Assembly (NCBI GenBank): GCA_910591455.2
Contig: OU342809.1
Coordinates: forward strand, 7,623,968 to 7,687,967
Direction of reading: 5' to 3'
Length of the DNA: 64,000 nt
From: Pholis gunnellus
Lineage: Eukaryota; Chordata; Actinopteri; Perciformes; Pholidae
The notes beneath the pieces were generated by a model that was not told where the DNA came from, made no database searches, and saw only the letters and a list, made by a program, of their open reading frames with translations. Position numbers and translations under genes: made by a program. Shown piece after piece: positions 38,531-43,510 of this stretch (positions are counted from its first letter, which is position 1; the number at the start of each line of letters is the position of its first letter).

Positions 38531-40620
38531 TTACTACAAGGGCATCAGGCAGATGGTTCCTGTCAGTGATCAGGACATGAACACTCATCTGGCAGAGGTG
38601 TCACGGGTGAGAAACACTGCTGTCATTTTCTGTTCCACTTAGATTGCTCTGCTATTAAAGTTATAATCCTTAAAGTGACAATCCTTCAGCGTTCAGTCCC
38701 AGTTCAGGCCTAGTGAAAACAATGGGATTTTGCTTAGGGCTTAGGAGTCTTTATGTTGATACACGAGCTTCAGATTTTCAGAGTTGTGTGCATAGTTTGA
38801 TTTTTTTATATGTAATACAGAGTTTTTTCCTCTTTTGTCGCCGCAGTCAACCATTTCTTAATACTGCAATTATATATATATATTGCGTTACTTTCATCCG
38901 TGGGCAATAGGTTCAATCCTCATTGTGTGTTGTGTAACCTAACATGCATTTAGTTCAAAGAAAAGCTTTGAGATTGCCACTTCAAGCTCTCCTTGATTGA
39001 TTATGCGAGAGCTGTGCTCACCGTGCTAACAGAAAGTGAGGTTTAACGCAACAGGAACCTTCCTTAAGCAGCTATTTCCTCAGAAATACAATCGAAAAGC
39101 AGTTGGTGCATCTGTTTACAATGCACACATGCAAAGTCGTTTTGTTTTCATCGAGAAGTCCGTCAATAATTTCTGCTACTGTGATCTGATTTCCCGCTGC
39201 GCGAGAAGCATCCCAGAACAACAACAGGGCACAGTAACAGCAGTTGGTTATCTTGCGGAGGAGGTGTGCAATTGGTCCCTGCATCTGTTAATATGTCCAC
39301 CTACTGTTTCTCCCAATGAACCAACTCCTATTATTCAGTAGTAGTAGTAGTAACACTAGCGGGTGCAAATGCAGATTAATTTGCATTCTGGAAATTAGTT
39401 TAAGAGTTGCGCTTAATTTGGTTGGAAACTAGCTGGAGTTGGAAATTCAGGGATTTCGGGAGTTTGGTTTGCATGAACAGTAACTTAATACGGTTCTTAT
39501 ACAGATGTAGGAGAGCGAACAGTGAGGCTGATATCAATGAGAGAGAATGAGATAGTTTCCTGTGAATCCCTCGTGCATTGGTAGGCAATTTACATATAGC
39601 GCGGGAATGGCGGACTCTGCCACTAACTAAGGAATGCTATATATATATATAGAGACGTCATTTCTAAATGTAAATATTATCAAAAACTGAGTTTTATTTC
39701 ATAAACATCTTAAGGATATAACTTTGACATCTGATGGTTATTAATAATAATATTTATTATAATTGTTGTTATTAAGTGTTTTTTTTTTTTTTTAAACCTG
39801 GAAACAAGTACTGTACGTTGCTCATTCATTTCTACAGTTTGGTGGTTAAGTTACATTTTCTCTTTAACCCTAATTGTCTTTTATGTTCTCCAGTCTCACA
39901 CAGACAAACTGAACACACAAGTGGCTCTCCATCAGCTTTACCAGTACGCCAGCAAATACTATGATGGGGTAAGAGGCCCTTCTCTTTCCTATCGCACCCA
40001 AAGGAGACTATTCCACTGAATGCACTACTGCCCACTATATTATTGCTTTTTCTTTTCTCTCTCTTTCTCTCTCTCTTCACTCTTGATATGCCAGAAGAGT
40101 GATTGTATGAAATTTTAATTGAAAGCATTTCTGTGGGATGTGAATTGGAAAATTGCTCTGGGAATTGATTTTTAAGCGTCCATTGTGCATTGCCACTTGA
40201 GGTCACGAAAAGGGGATAAACAAAACCTAATGAACAAGTTGGATAAACAAATGGGGCTGTCAGTCTCCCCTAAGTGTTGCTCGCAAACAATAATGGCTTA
40301 TATGACGGGACTGTTGATGTCAAATAACACCATCCTCTCCTCCCACTCTCCGCCCTTTTTCTTCCTCTTTGTCCTGTCCTCATTCTCTATCCGTCTCCCC
40401 CTTCCCTGTTTCCCTGCCTTTCCGACGTTCTTCTTTTGCCCTCCTCTGCCCAATTCTTCGCTTTTCATTTCCGACTTCTCCTTCATCCTCCTCTGTTTCT
40501 CTCCTTCCATTCCTCTTTCAGATCATCGCATCCCTCGACGAGGACCCGGCTGCCCAGAGTAAACAGCTGGCCCTGCGGCTCCAGCAGATAGTAGCCACCA
40601 TGGAAAAACAAAGTGACTGA
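4663..40620 (+). CDS. plxnb2: Plexin-B2, semaphorin receptor (complete gene, 35 coding exons)
   Basis: Single-pass receptor for class 4 semaphorins, signalling at the plasma membrane through its cytoplasmic GAP for R-Ras/Rap GTPases. Coding exons: 4663-5781, 6148-6336, 6461-6586, 7773-7873, 8981-9107, 9597-9756, 11103-11214, 11743-11854, 12221-12322, 13333-13428, 13941-14028, 14334-14518, 15589-15737, 17513-17624, 18374-18510, 18960-19142, 21289-21382, 23200-23397, 24856-25035, 26037-26173, 27138-27238, 27590-27819, 28083-28264, 30647-30713, 31052-31198, 32407-32563, 33482-33582, 34754-34838, 35250-35401, 35668-35828, 37938-38085, 38296-38360, 38531-38606, 39894-39968, 40522-40620. All introns are GT-AG and all phases join. 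The sum is 5553 nt (1850 residues plus stop), close to human PLXNB2 (about 1838). The order signal peptide, Sema, PSI, IPT, TM, GAP is that of a plexin. Assignment to B2 rests on the remembered C-terminal sequence, the convertase site and linkage to tubgcp6. Teleosts often keep two copies (a and b) and I cannot say which this is. Only the last residues are anomalous: the stop falls early by an apparent frameshift. Confidence 0.93.
7160..7365 (+). repeat. Teleost interspersed repeat, GTGGTGGARGAAGT family (internal part)
   Basis: Contains CACTAATGTGTAAGTAGCAG, TTTAATGTTGTAGGTGGTTG, TACTGTTGGGCACTTTAATC and CATGTTTTATTAGATGATTG, in the order seen in a very common percomorph repeat. Neither end is present. 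The remaining intron, 6587-7772, holds only a short (TA)n tract near 6951 and AT-rich sequence. Confidence 0.6.
7773..9756 (+). CDS. plxnb2: plxnb2 exons 4-6: first PSI domain and linker
   Basis: Exon 7773-7873 encodes the cysteine-rich PSI (plexin-semaphorin-integrin) core with the hallmark DPYCGWC. Exon 8981-9107 continues it (CTRRSEC, then an NGWLWSPRQQC segment), and exon 9597-9756 gives the following beta-rich linker. Residues run from about 479 to 607. The codon for the Arg after GWCVLEG is split between the first two exons, which confirms the join. PSI domains are small disulfide-bonded wedges that set the orientation of the Sema head. Confidence 0.9.
7874..8980 (+). other. plxnb2 intron 4: no recognisable feature
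   Basis: AT-rich intron with chance open frames only; no repeat family or RNA gene recognised. Confidence 0.5.
10645..10850 (+). repeat. Teleost interspersed repeat, TTGGATGGATTG family (3' part)
   Basis: Words such as CATCAGCCTCGGCTGTACTT, TTAGCATTGTCATTGTGAGC and CATGGCTGTAGACTCT, in the order of the 3' part of a common percomorph repeat. The other copies in this window retain mostly the 5' part. Confidence 0.6.
11103..14518 (+). CDS. plxnb2: plxnb2 exons 7-12: second and third PSI domains with intervening IPT-like fold
   Basis: Exon 11743-11854 carries the second PSI core (CMSC...WGCQWN...HTC). Exon 14334-14518 carries the third (YNCSMGREDCSLC...YSCVWC...CVYEKLC, then ECPDPQITD). Exons 11103-11214, 12221-12322, 13333-13428 and 13941-14028 encode the beta-sandwich segments between them. 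Residues are about 608-839. Alternation of PSI and IPT units is the known plexin stalk plan. Every exon joins in phase. Confidence 0.88.
12323..13332 (+). other. plxnb2 intron 9: unidentified, possibly repeat-derived at its start
   Basis: About 12400-12560 contains GATTGATCGCAATTTTTAAC and, about 70 nt on, GATATGATCGCAATACATCT, which may be a degraded repeat. No family is assigned. The rest of the intron holds nothing I recognise. Confidence 0.3.
14925..15325 (+). repeat. Teleost interspersed repeat, TTGGATGGATTG family
   Basis: Contains GTCCAGACTAAAATATCCTA, AACAACTATTGGATGGGTTG, GATGAATTGTAATAACTTTG, ATCAGCCTAAGCTGTTCTTT and GCAAATGTTAGCATGCTAAC. This is one of the longest copies, in the intron between plxnb2 exons 12 and 13. 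Confidence 0.7.
15589..25035 (+). CDS. plxnb2: plxnb2 exons 13-19: IPT repeats and membrane-proximal ectodomain
   Basis: These exons encode immunoglobulin-like IPT/TIG domains, about residues 840-1190. The first starts IIPRFGPMRGGISITIRGSNLG in exon 15589-15737, and the second PIPEEVKPSRGPKVGGTLI in exon 18374-18510. Both show the P-x-x-GP-x-x-GG-T/S-x-ITI-x-G signature. Exon 21289-21382 begins a third unit (GGRNIVVTGSGFNLIQ). Exon 24856-25035 holds another GRGFSKA turn and then a basic cleavage site. Together they form the stalk that places the Sema head above the membrane. Confidence 0.88.
15906..16300 (+). repeat. Teleost interspersed repeat, GTGGTGGARGAAGT family
   Basis: Begins CAGTGGTGGAAGAAGTAGTC and ends through AAAAAGTACAATATTTTCCT, CTGAAATGAATTGCAGTAG and TATAAAGTATCAGAAAGTAC. 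The middle is deleted or diverged. It lies in the plxnb2 intron between exons 13 and 14. Confidence 0.6.
16301..17329 (+). other. plxnb2 intron 13, middle part: no recognisable feature
   Basis: Unique-looking sequence between two repeat copies; no exon-like signal. Confidence 0.5.
17330..17480 (-). repeat. ATTAATCGATTAAT-type repeat (GCTGCAA-ended), reverse copy
   Basis: Contains GTCAGTTAATCGCTCAGTCA, CAATTAACCAAGAAAATGAT and ATGATTGTTACTTGCAGCCC. The family is a common teleost repeat that starts with GCTGCAACTAACGATTATTT-like sequence. This copy ends just before plxnb2 exon 14. Confidence 0.55.
18119..18162. repeat. (GT)n microsatellite with (TA)3 interruption
   Basis: GT units broken by TATATA, in the intron between plxnb2 exons 14 and 15. 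Confidence 0.85.
19451..20236. mobile_element. CpG-rich non-autonomous DNA transposon with inverted ends
   Basis: Begins GCCGTGTTCACACCAAATCG and ends TTGGTGTGAACGCAGC. The ends share the inverted repeat GCYGYGTTCACACCAAA (17 bp, two mismatched positions). Just inside both ends lie CGCG-rich stretches (ATTCGCGCCGGG near both ends). The element is about 786 nt, has no intact transposase frame and is far richer in CpG than its surroundings. I see no convincing target-site duplication. It is probably a MITE related to a cut-and-paste superfamily; I cannot say which. Confidence 0.6.
20240..20470 (+). repeat. Teleost interspersed repeat, TTGGATGGATTG family (5' part)
   Basis: Contains CAATGTTGGTCGGTCCACC, GTCCAGACTGAAATATCTCA, TAACTATTGGATGGATTAAA and GACTTTTCCTCTAGCGCCAC. 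It starts directly at the right end of the CpG-rich inverted-repeat element. Confidence 0.7.
20471..21288 (+). other. plxnb2 intron 16, right part: no recognisable feature
   Basis: Contains a long antisense open frame (20465-21028, 187 codons) without recognisable similarity, domains or codon pattern. I take it as chance. Confidence 0.45.
22345..22485 (+). repeat. Fragment of the TTGGATGGATTG repeat family
   Basis: Contains CCCCTGACTTTTCCTCTACC, ATGAGGTTCAGATTTGTGGT and CAATGCTTTGGTTTATGGAC, a middle fragment of the family. Confidence 0.5.
22495..22580 (-). repeat. Fragment of the GATGAGAAG repeat family, reverse orientation
   Basis: Short remnant with CTGGCTGCTGGCTGTAGCTT, CATACTTATC and AAGCTAAGCTAACG, the reverse-strand half of the same family. 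Confidence 0.5.
23398..24855 (+). other. plxnb2 intron 18
   Basis: About 23860-24260 is less AT-rich and contains two CRE-like words, TGACGTAA and TGACGTCG, within about 20 nt (near 24109-24127), plus a CCAAT word at about 24165. It could be a regulatory element or an unknown repeat. The rest has nothing recognisable. Confidence 0.3.
24985..25005 (+). other. plxnb2: Proprotein convertase (furin-type) cleavage site in plexin-B2
   Basis: Residues 1174-1180 read RSRRHRR and are followed by Asp. This fits the furin consensus R-X-K/R-R, with cleavage expected after the last Arg. The site is about 10 residues before the juxtamembrane beta strand and about 32 before the transmembrane helix. B-class plexins are known to be cut by proprotein convertases into a two-chain receptor, so this is an expected feature, seen here directly as sequence. 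Actual cleavage is inferred. Confidence 0.75.
25067..25362 (+). repeat. Teleost interspersed repeat, GTGGTGGARGAAGT family (near complete, short)
   Basis: Begins AGTGGTGGAGGAAATATG right after plxnb2 exon 19, continues with CCTTTACTTCAGTAAAAATG and CACTGTCAAAATACTCCATT, and ends GAGTAAATGTACTTACTCAG. Both characteristic ends are present; the centre is shortened. Confidence 0.7.
25899..26018 (+). repeat. (CT)n tract that serves as the pyrimidine tract of the TM exon
   Basis: About 120 nt of CT units with scattered CG variants, ending 18 nt before the acceptor of plxnb2 exon 20 at 26037. Confidence 0.9.
26037..26173 (+). CDS. plxnb2: plxnb2 exon 20: transmembrane helix
   Basis: The exon encodes the last extracellular strand (KFGKGEWVVGSVEYEKKND) and then one hydrophobic helix at about residues 1213-1235 (LYIIIPAVIVPMLLIIA...), ending just before a basic stop-transfer segment that starts in the next exon (RRKSQQ). 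Its acceptor is fed by an unusually long (CT)n tract. At 137 nt it is not a multiple of three, so skipping it would shift the frame rather than give a clean soluble form. Confidence 0.9.
26174..27137 (+). other. plxnb2 intron 20
   Basis: About 26405-26590 includes GGTGGTTCCCAGCTCCAGCC and CTTGTGACCCCCTTAACCC, probably a fragment of a teleost repeat, with low certainty. The remainder is AT-rich and featureless. Confidence 0.35.
27138..31198 (+). CDS. plxnb2: plxnb2 exons 21-25: juxtamembrane coiled coil and first half of the GAP domain
   Basis: Exon 27138-27238 encodes a basic stop-transfer and then a heptad-rich helix (AEREYEKVKHQLENLEESV) that in plexins controls dimerisation and autoinhibition. 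Exons 27590-27819, 28083-28264 and 30647-30713 encode the first part of the Ras/Rap GAP fold. The double arginine finger is R1406-R1407 in LMLRRSETVVERM; the second Arg codon is split by the intron between 28264 and 30647. Exon 31052-31198 (49 codons, phase 0 to 0) leads up to the Rho-binding insert. Confidence 0.92.
27945..28065 (+). repeat. Fragment of the TTGGATGGATTG repeat family
   Basis: Contains CACTCATGGTTCTCAGATGA and AATGACTTTGGTGATCCCGT just before plxnb2 exon 23; short and diverged. Confidence 0.45.
28365..28925 (+). repeat. Teleost interspersed repeat, TTGGATGGATTG family (long copy)
   Basis: Contains AAAACTATTGAATGGATCGC, TTTTGTACAGACATTCATGG, CTCTAGCGCCACCATGAGG, ATTGTAATAACTTTGGAGAT and GTGAGCATGTTGGCATGCTG. 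Nearly the whole element is present, in the intron between exons 23 and 24. Confidence 0.7.
28926..30646 (+). other. plxnb2 intron 23, right part: no recognisable feature
   Basis: Long AT-rich stretch. Around 30030-30130 several TAAT homeodomain-type words cluster (CTTAATTATCCCC, TGATTAGGCC, CTAATTAGGCATG). This could mark a regulatory element but may equally be chance. Confidence 0.35.
30948..31046 (+). repeat. (GT)n microsatellite next to the acceptor of plxnb2 exon 25
   Basis: About 100 nt of GT units with a few CT steps, ending 5 nt before the exon 25 acceptor. Confidence 0.9.
31218..31256 (+). repeat. (CA)n microsatellite just after plxnb2 exon 25
   Basis: CA units starting about 20 nt after the donor at 31198/31199; complementary to the GT tract on the other side of the exon. 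Confidence 0.9.
31361..31455 (+). repeat. Long (CA)n microsatellite with (GCGCAC) edges
   Basis: About 35 CA units bordered on both sides by CGCACGCG steps; second CA tract in the same intron. Confidence 0.9.
31456..32358 (+). other. plxnb2 intron 25, right part: no recognisable feature
   Basis: Unique-looking sequence with short open frames only. Confidence 0.45.
32359..32400 (+). repeat. Imperfect (GT)n / TTTGTG tract before the RBD exon
   Basis: Mixed GT and GTTT units ending about 6 nt before the acceptor of plxnb2 exon 26. Confidence 0.8.
32407..34838 (+). CDS. plxnb2: plxnb2 exons 26-28: Rho-GTPase-binding domain (RBD)
   Basis: The segment starts TLQVLVQGEGPDVTPVKVLSC and continues with DTISQVKEKIIEQVYRNLPYSQRPKVD, matching the ubiquitin-like RBD inserted in the plexin GAP fold, which binds Rac1, Rnd and RhoD-type GTPases. 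Residues are about 1479-1592. Exon 33482-33582 gives EWRPGSTGQILSDLDLTSQ, and exon 34754-34838 gives the strand VRDNATLVLSKVF that returns to the GAP core. Confidence 0.9.
32564..33481 (+). other. plxnb2 intron 26: no recognisable feature
   Basis: AT-rich; a short (GA)n tract near 33244-33268; no exon or known repeat. Confidence 0.45.
33945..34160 (+). repeat. Foldback copy of the GATGAGAAG repeat family
   Basis: Starts GTTAGATGAGAAGATTGATG and contains CACTGGAAACGGGGGGAAAC. About 100 nt later it contains the complementary arm CCCGTTTCCAGTCTTTGTGC, so the element can form a hairpin. It lies in the intron between plxnb2 exons 27 and 28. Confidence 0.65.
35250..40620 (+). CDS. plxnb2: plxnb2 exons 29-35: second half of GAP domain and C-terminus
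   Basis: These exons encode the distal GAP lobe: FHMVRP, the helix [28 protein letters not shown] read across exons, and HIWKTNSLPLRFWVN, whose Arg (R1701) corresponds to the third catalytic arginine known from plexin-B1. Exons 38296-38360, 38531-38606, 39894-39968 and 40522-40620 finish the helical C-terminus. The last exon reads DEDPAAQSKQLALRLQQIV and then MEKQSD-stop. B-plexins normally end in a PDZ-binding motif, and here that motif is present only in the next reading frame (see findings). Confidence 0.9.
35891..36705 (+). repeat. GTGGTGGARGAAGT repeat interrupted by another insertion
   Basis: The left end (TAGTGGTGGAGGAAGTCTTC) is at about 35891-35915. The right part (ATGCAAAATCTTATTCTG, AAAATGTACAATATTTCCCT, TATAAAATAGAAATACTAAA) is at about 36515-36705. 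The 600 nt between them have a different, GC-richer composition and look like a later nested insertion. Confidence 0.6.
35920..36510. mobile_element. Nested GC-rich insertion of unknown family
   Basis: Interrupts the surrounding repeat. About 36010-36240 is clearly GC-richer than the introns around it and holds an antisense open frame of 85 codons (36031-36288) rich in Ser and Gly, with no domain I recognise. The flank with GATGGTCTCATTTACTATGT, CACATCAGTATTAAATTGAG and ATGTAAACAATTAAGGAGTC is, to my memory, repetitive in teleosts. I cannot name the element or find its exact ends. Confidence 0.45.
36706..37937 (+). other. plxnb2 intron 30, right part: no recognisable feature
   Basis: A short (CA)n tract near 36718-36738 and a 111-codon open frame (37204-37539) without recognisable similarity. 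The frame lacks flanking splice signals that would join the plexin phase. Confidence 0.4.
38120..38143 (+). repeat. Run of 24 G near the donor of plxnb2 exon 31
   Basis: Uninterrupted G tract about 34 nt after the donor at 38085/38086, in a purine-rich intron start. Such long G runs are rare and error-prone in assemblies. Confidence 0.85.
38483..38528 (+). repeat. (GT)n microsatellite at the acceptor of plxnb2 exon 33
   Basis: About 23 perfect GT units; the acceptor is the TAG that ends the tract at 38530. Confidence 0.9.
38607..39893 (+). other. plxnb2 intron 33: no recognisable feature
   Basis: AT-rich with small (TA)n tracts near 38871 and 39638; no exon, RNA gene or known repeat. Confidence 0.45.
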
Positions 40621-43510
40621 TTTCTAACCCACGAGTGGAGGGAGGGTGGGAGGGAGGGAGGGGAATGGTAGGAAACCGCCAGTGACTACACGGGCTTATT
40701 TCTTCTTTTAGAGAATAAAACATGGAAATAGAGAAAGGTGAGAGGGGACTCATGTGGACGTGTAAATTGTACATCTTGGCCCTGGGACAAATTGTCTGTG
40801 CTGTGGAGTAGCAGGGACTAATGAAATGCAGAGAGAGAGTAAAATGGGGAAGACAATTATGTGTTACACTGTCATAGGTACGCCTTAAAGCTCACTTGCC
40901 AAACCTTAAAGGTCTGCTCGCTCATTTACGCTTCACTGAAGATTCCTCCCACAATGCAGTGCGGTAGACCTATCTCTGAGAGTTAAGCCCCTCTGTGGAG
41001 CACTGGCACAGGCGATAATCAGATGTTCAATTTCTTTCTGTGTAGAAAAAGGTTTTAAGAATTGTATTATATATTTTTTTTATTGTGCAGTCTTTATGCG
41101 GAAAGCTTTATAAGGAAAACAAATTATCTTTTTAAATGGATCACCGTGTGGTGCGGATAGTGTTTTTATTAGCCTGTGTGTGCGTAGATGTCTGCGTGAA
41201 GTACAACACGTGAACAAGAGCGTGCGTTGCTAAATTGTAAGTGTGTGTGTGAATGTGTGCGAATGTGTGTGCACACACAGGATGCCTACTGTCAGGCGTG
41301 AAGGCGAAGGGACGCCTGCTTTCCGTCATTTTAATCCCCCATACCCAGTGACACACTGGAGCCTGTGCTCTCACGAGCTGTTTGACAGAAACCAAAGGGT
41401 CCTCACAAGGACACTGGTTAATCTAGCAAATGTACAGGCTCACATGATTGATAGGTCAATAGTAGTTTCAGAAATGTTTGAGTAAAATAATTTTCACTCA
41501 GATTTGCTTCAAGCTGGATTGCCATTTGTGCTTGTGGAAATCGATAATAGCACAGTCTGTCTCCCTTTATTGTACAGTGCCATGATACATTCCACTTCAA
41601 CTAAAGCACAGGAAGACATTTCAAGAGGTTTTTTAAGACATTTCAGTTCATATTTTTTCTGTGCTGTAAAACTTTTTTTTTTCAGTGTCAGCTAGAAGCA
41701 ACTTTATTCCCCCATGGAACAATGTTAGCCCTGCAATAATATCAGAATACCATGAGCCACAATCGACACTCACATTAGCTTACTATGTGTATTCACATCC
41801 AGTAGCAATTCAGCAATATGTTAGAGACATTTCCAAATTGATTCATTTATTGTTAGTGTTAATGATTTTTAGTGCCATTTTTTTTTGTATTGCTCTTGTA
41901 ATGTTCCAAATAGTCATCGAGCATCCGGCCGCTAAAGCTATGAAATAGACTTTTGCTGATTACCTGCCAGAGATGCAGTTGGTTCTTGGTATGTTTTGAA
42001 CAAATGACAGCGATTCTAGCCTTTTTGTGTGATGTGCGGGAGATCAGATTCAATCATGTACATAATTGTTGTAGTAATTGAGTCGTTGATATGTCAGTGT
42101 CAGATCCGAGGTGTTGACAGGGTAGGAATGAGGGTTTGATATTTCTTGGGCCATTGAACGCCGCCATGCTTCATCCCTTAACTGTGGGTTTTGCTGTTGA
42201 CAGATGATTTAATTGTACTCCCCGTGTCTGATCATGGATGTGTGTGTAGTTGACGGAGCACAACGGAGCTCCAGAGACCCCAGAATGTTAACGATTCCTG
42301 CCTTGGCTAGAGAGAGGTTTGCACAGACCTCGAGCCTGCCCGTTTGCCTGCTGTCTCAGCGTGGCACCATGGCATCCCGACCAACAGCACTTGGCACTGC
42401 CCTCTCAGCGCAGTGCAGAGTGGCACTCTGTATAATGGAATCAGCAGGGGAGGCTTTCGATCTTAATTGCATACCGACCGCAGACTCCATCCTCGTCTCC
42501 GCTGTTGTTTACTGCTGACTCCGCCCTCTTTGACAGAGTTGATGCAAGAAGCTTCTTTCAGAGCCTTTCTTTAACCAAAAACGTGCCTTATTGAGTAGGA
42601 TGATACATATATATTGTTTCTAAATTATTCTATTGGTAACCTAGGTGATTATGATGACGATAGTGCTATAGACACAGCAATGTATTTGGACTTGTGATAT
42701 TATATGTGCTGTCTAAATTGCTAGATGCCCGACTGCAGCCATGTACGTGCCAATAGGCTGAAGACATTTCAGTATGATTTCTTTTACGGTTGCAGTTTCG
42801 ATGTGTGCATTTCCTTTGGGTGTCTGTGGCGTGTGCTTAGTAGGACTTTGGTGGCTATAGGGCAAACGGCCAAAATGAATAAATGTAAAACAATGTGGCC
42901 AATGTTATTTGGGTTTCCCTTGAAAATGTCTGGCATTCCTAAATTAGTCTGAAATCAAAAGGGTGTCCTTATGTAGACTGAATATAGCGCAAAATTGTTC
43001 CAGCGGTGTTCATTCCTTTTGCCCTGTGTTTCTCAGCTGTGTTGCACAGTGTGTACGATAAATGACTATCTATACTCGACAAATAACTTTTCTTACTGCT
43101 GTGCAGTTATTATTTTTATTTCATGTTTCCTATACCATATAAATCTTTGTAAAACATGTTGAAATACTGTATCTTAACTGTATAATCCTATGCATTGAGT
43201 CCTGGGACAAAAAACAAAAAAACAAAAGAGAAAAAAAGCTGTTTGTGCAGTTGTCGAGACTTTTTCCATTTTGAAACTTGTGAATGTGCTGTAATGATAT
43301 AAGAAACTGGGACACTCCATTTTCAGTGCAGGACCATTAATGGGAGCCAACTCGTCATCCAAGGCAGCTCCGAAGATTCTCGATCTTGTACCTGATTTGG
43401 TTGTACTGGATGAACTTACATTTTACAAAGGTTGTGTGTGTGTACGGAGCAGTTTCCCACAGATTTCATCATACACTCCTCCGTGAATAAACTCAGAGAC
43501 ATATACGCCC
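40621..43510 (+). other. plxnb2: Probable plxnb2 3'UTR
   Basis: After the plxnb2 stop there is no further coding signal on the + strand for about 6.3 kb. A proximal AATAAA lies at 40714-40719, only about 95 nt after the stop. A distal AATAAA lies at 43486-43491, followed by T/G-rich sequence, and would give a 3'UTR of about 2.9 kb. I saw no transposon-like repeats in between, unlike most introns, which fits a transcribed UTR but does not prove it. Which poly(A) site is used cannot be decided from sequence alone. Confidence 0.5.
43486..43491 (+). terminator. plxnb2: Candidate distal polyadenylation signal of plxnb2
   Basis: A canonical AATAAA hexamer, followed within about 40 nt by TGCTGTGTTTCTTTC, a plausible downstream U/GU-rich element. 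It is the last good signal before the sequence becomes featureless and intergenic. Confidence 0.45.
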
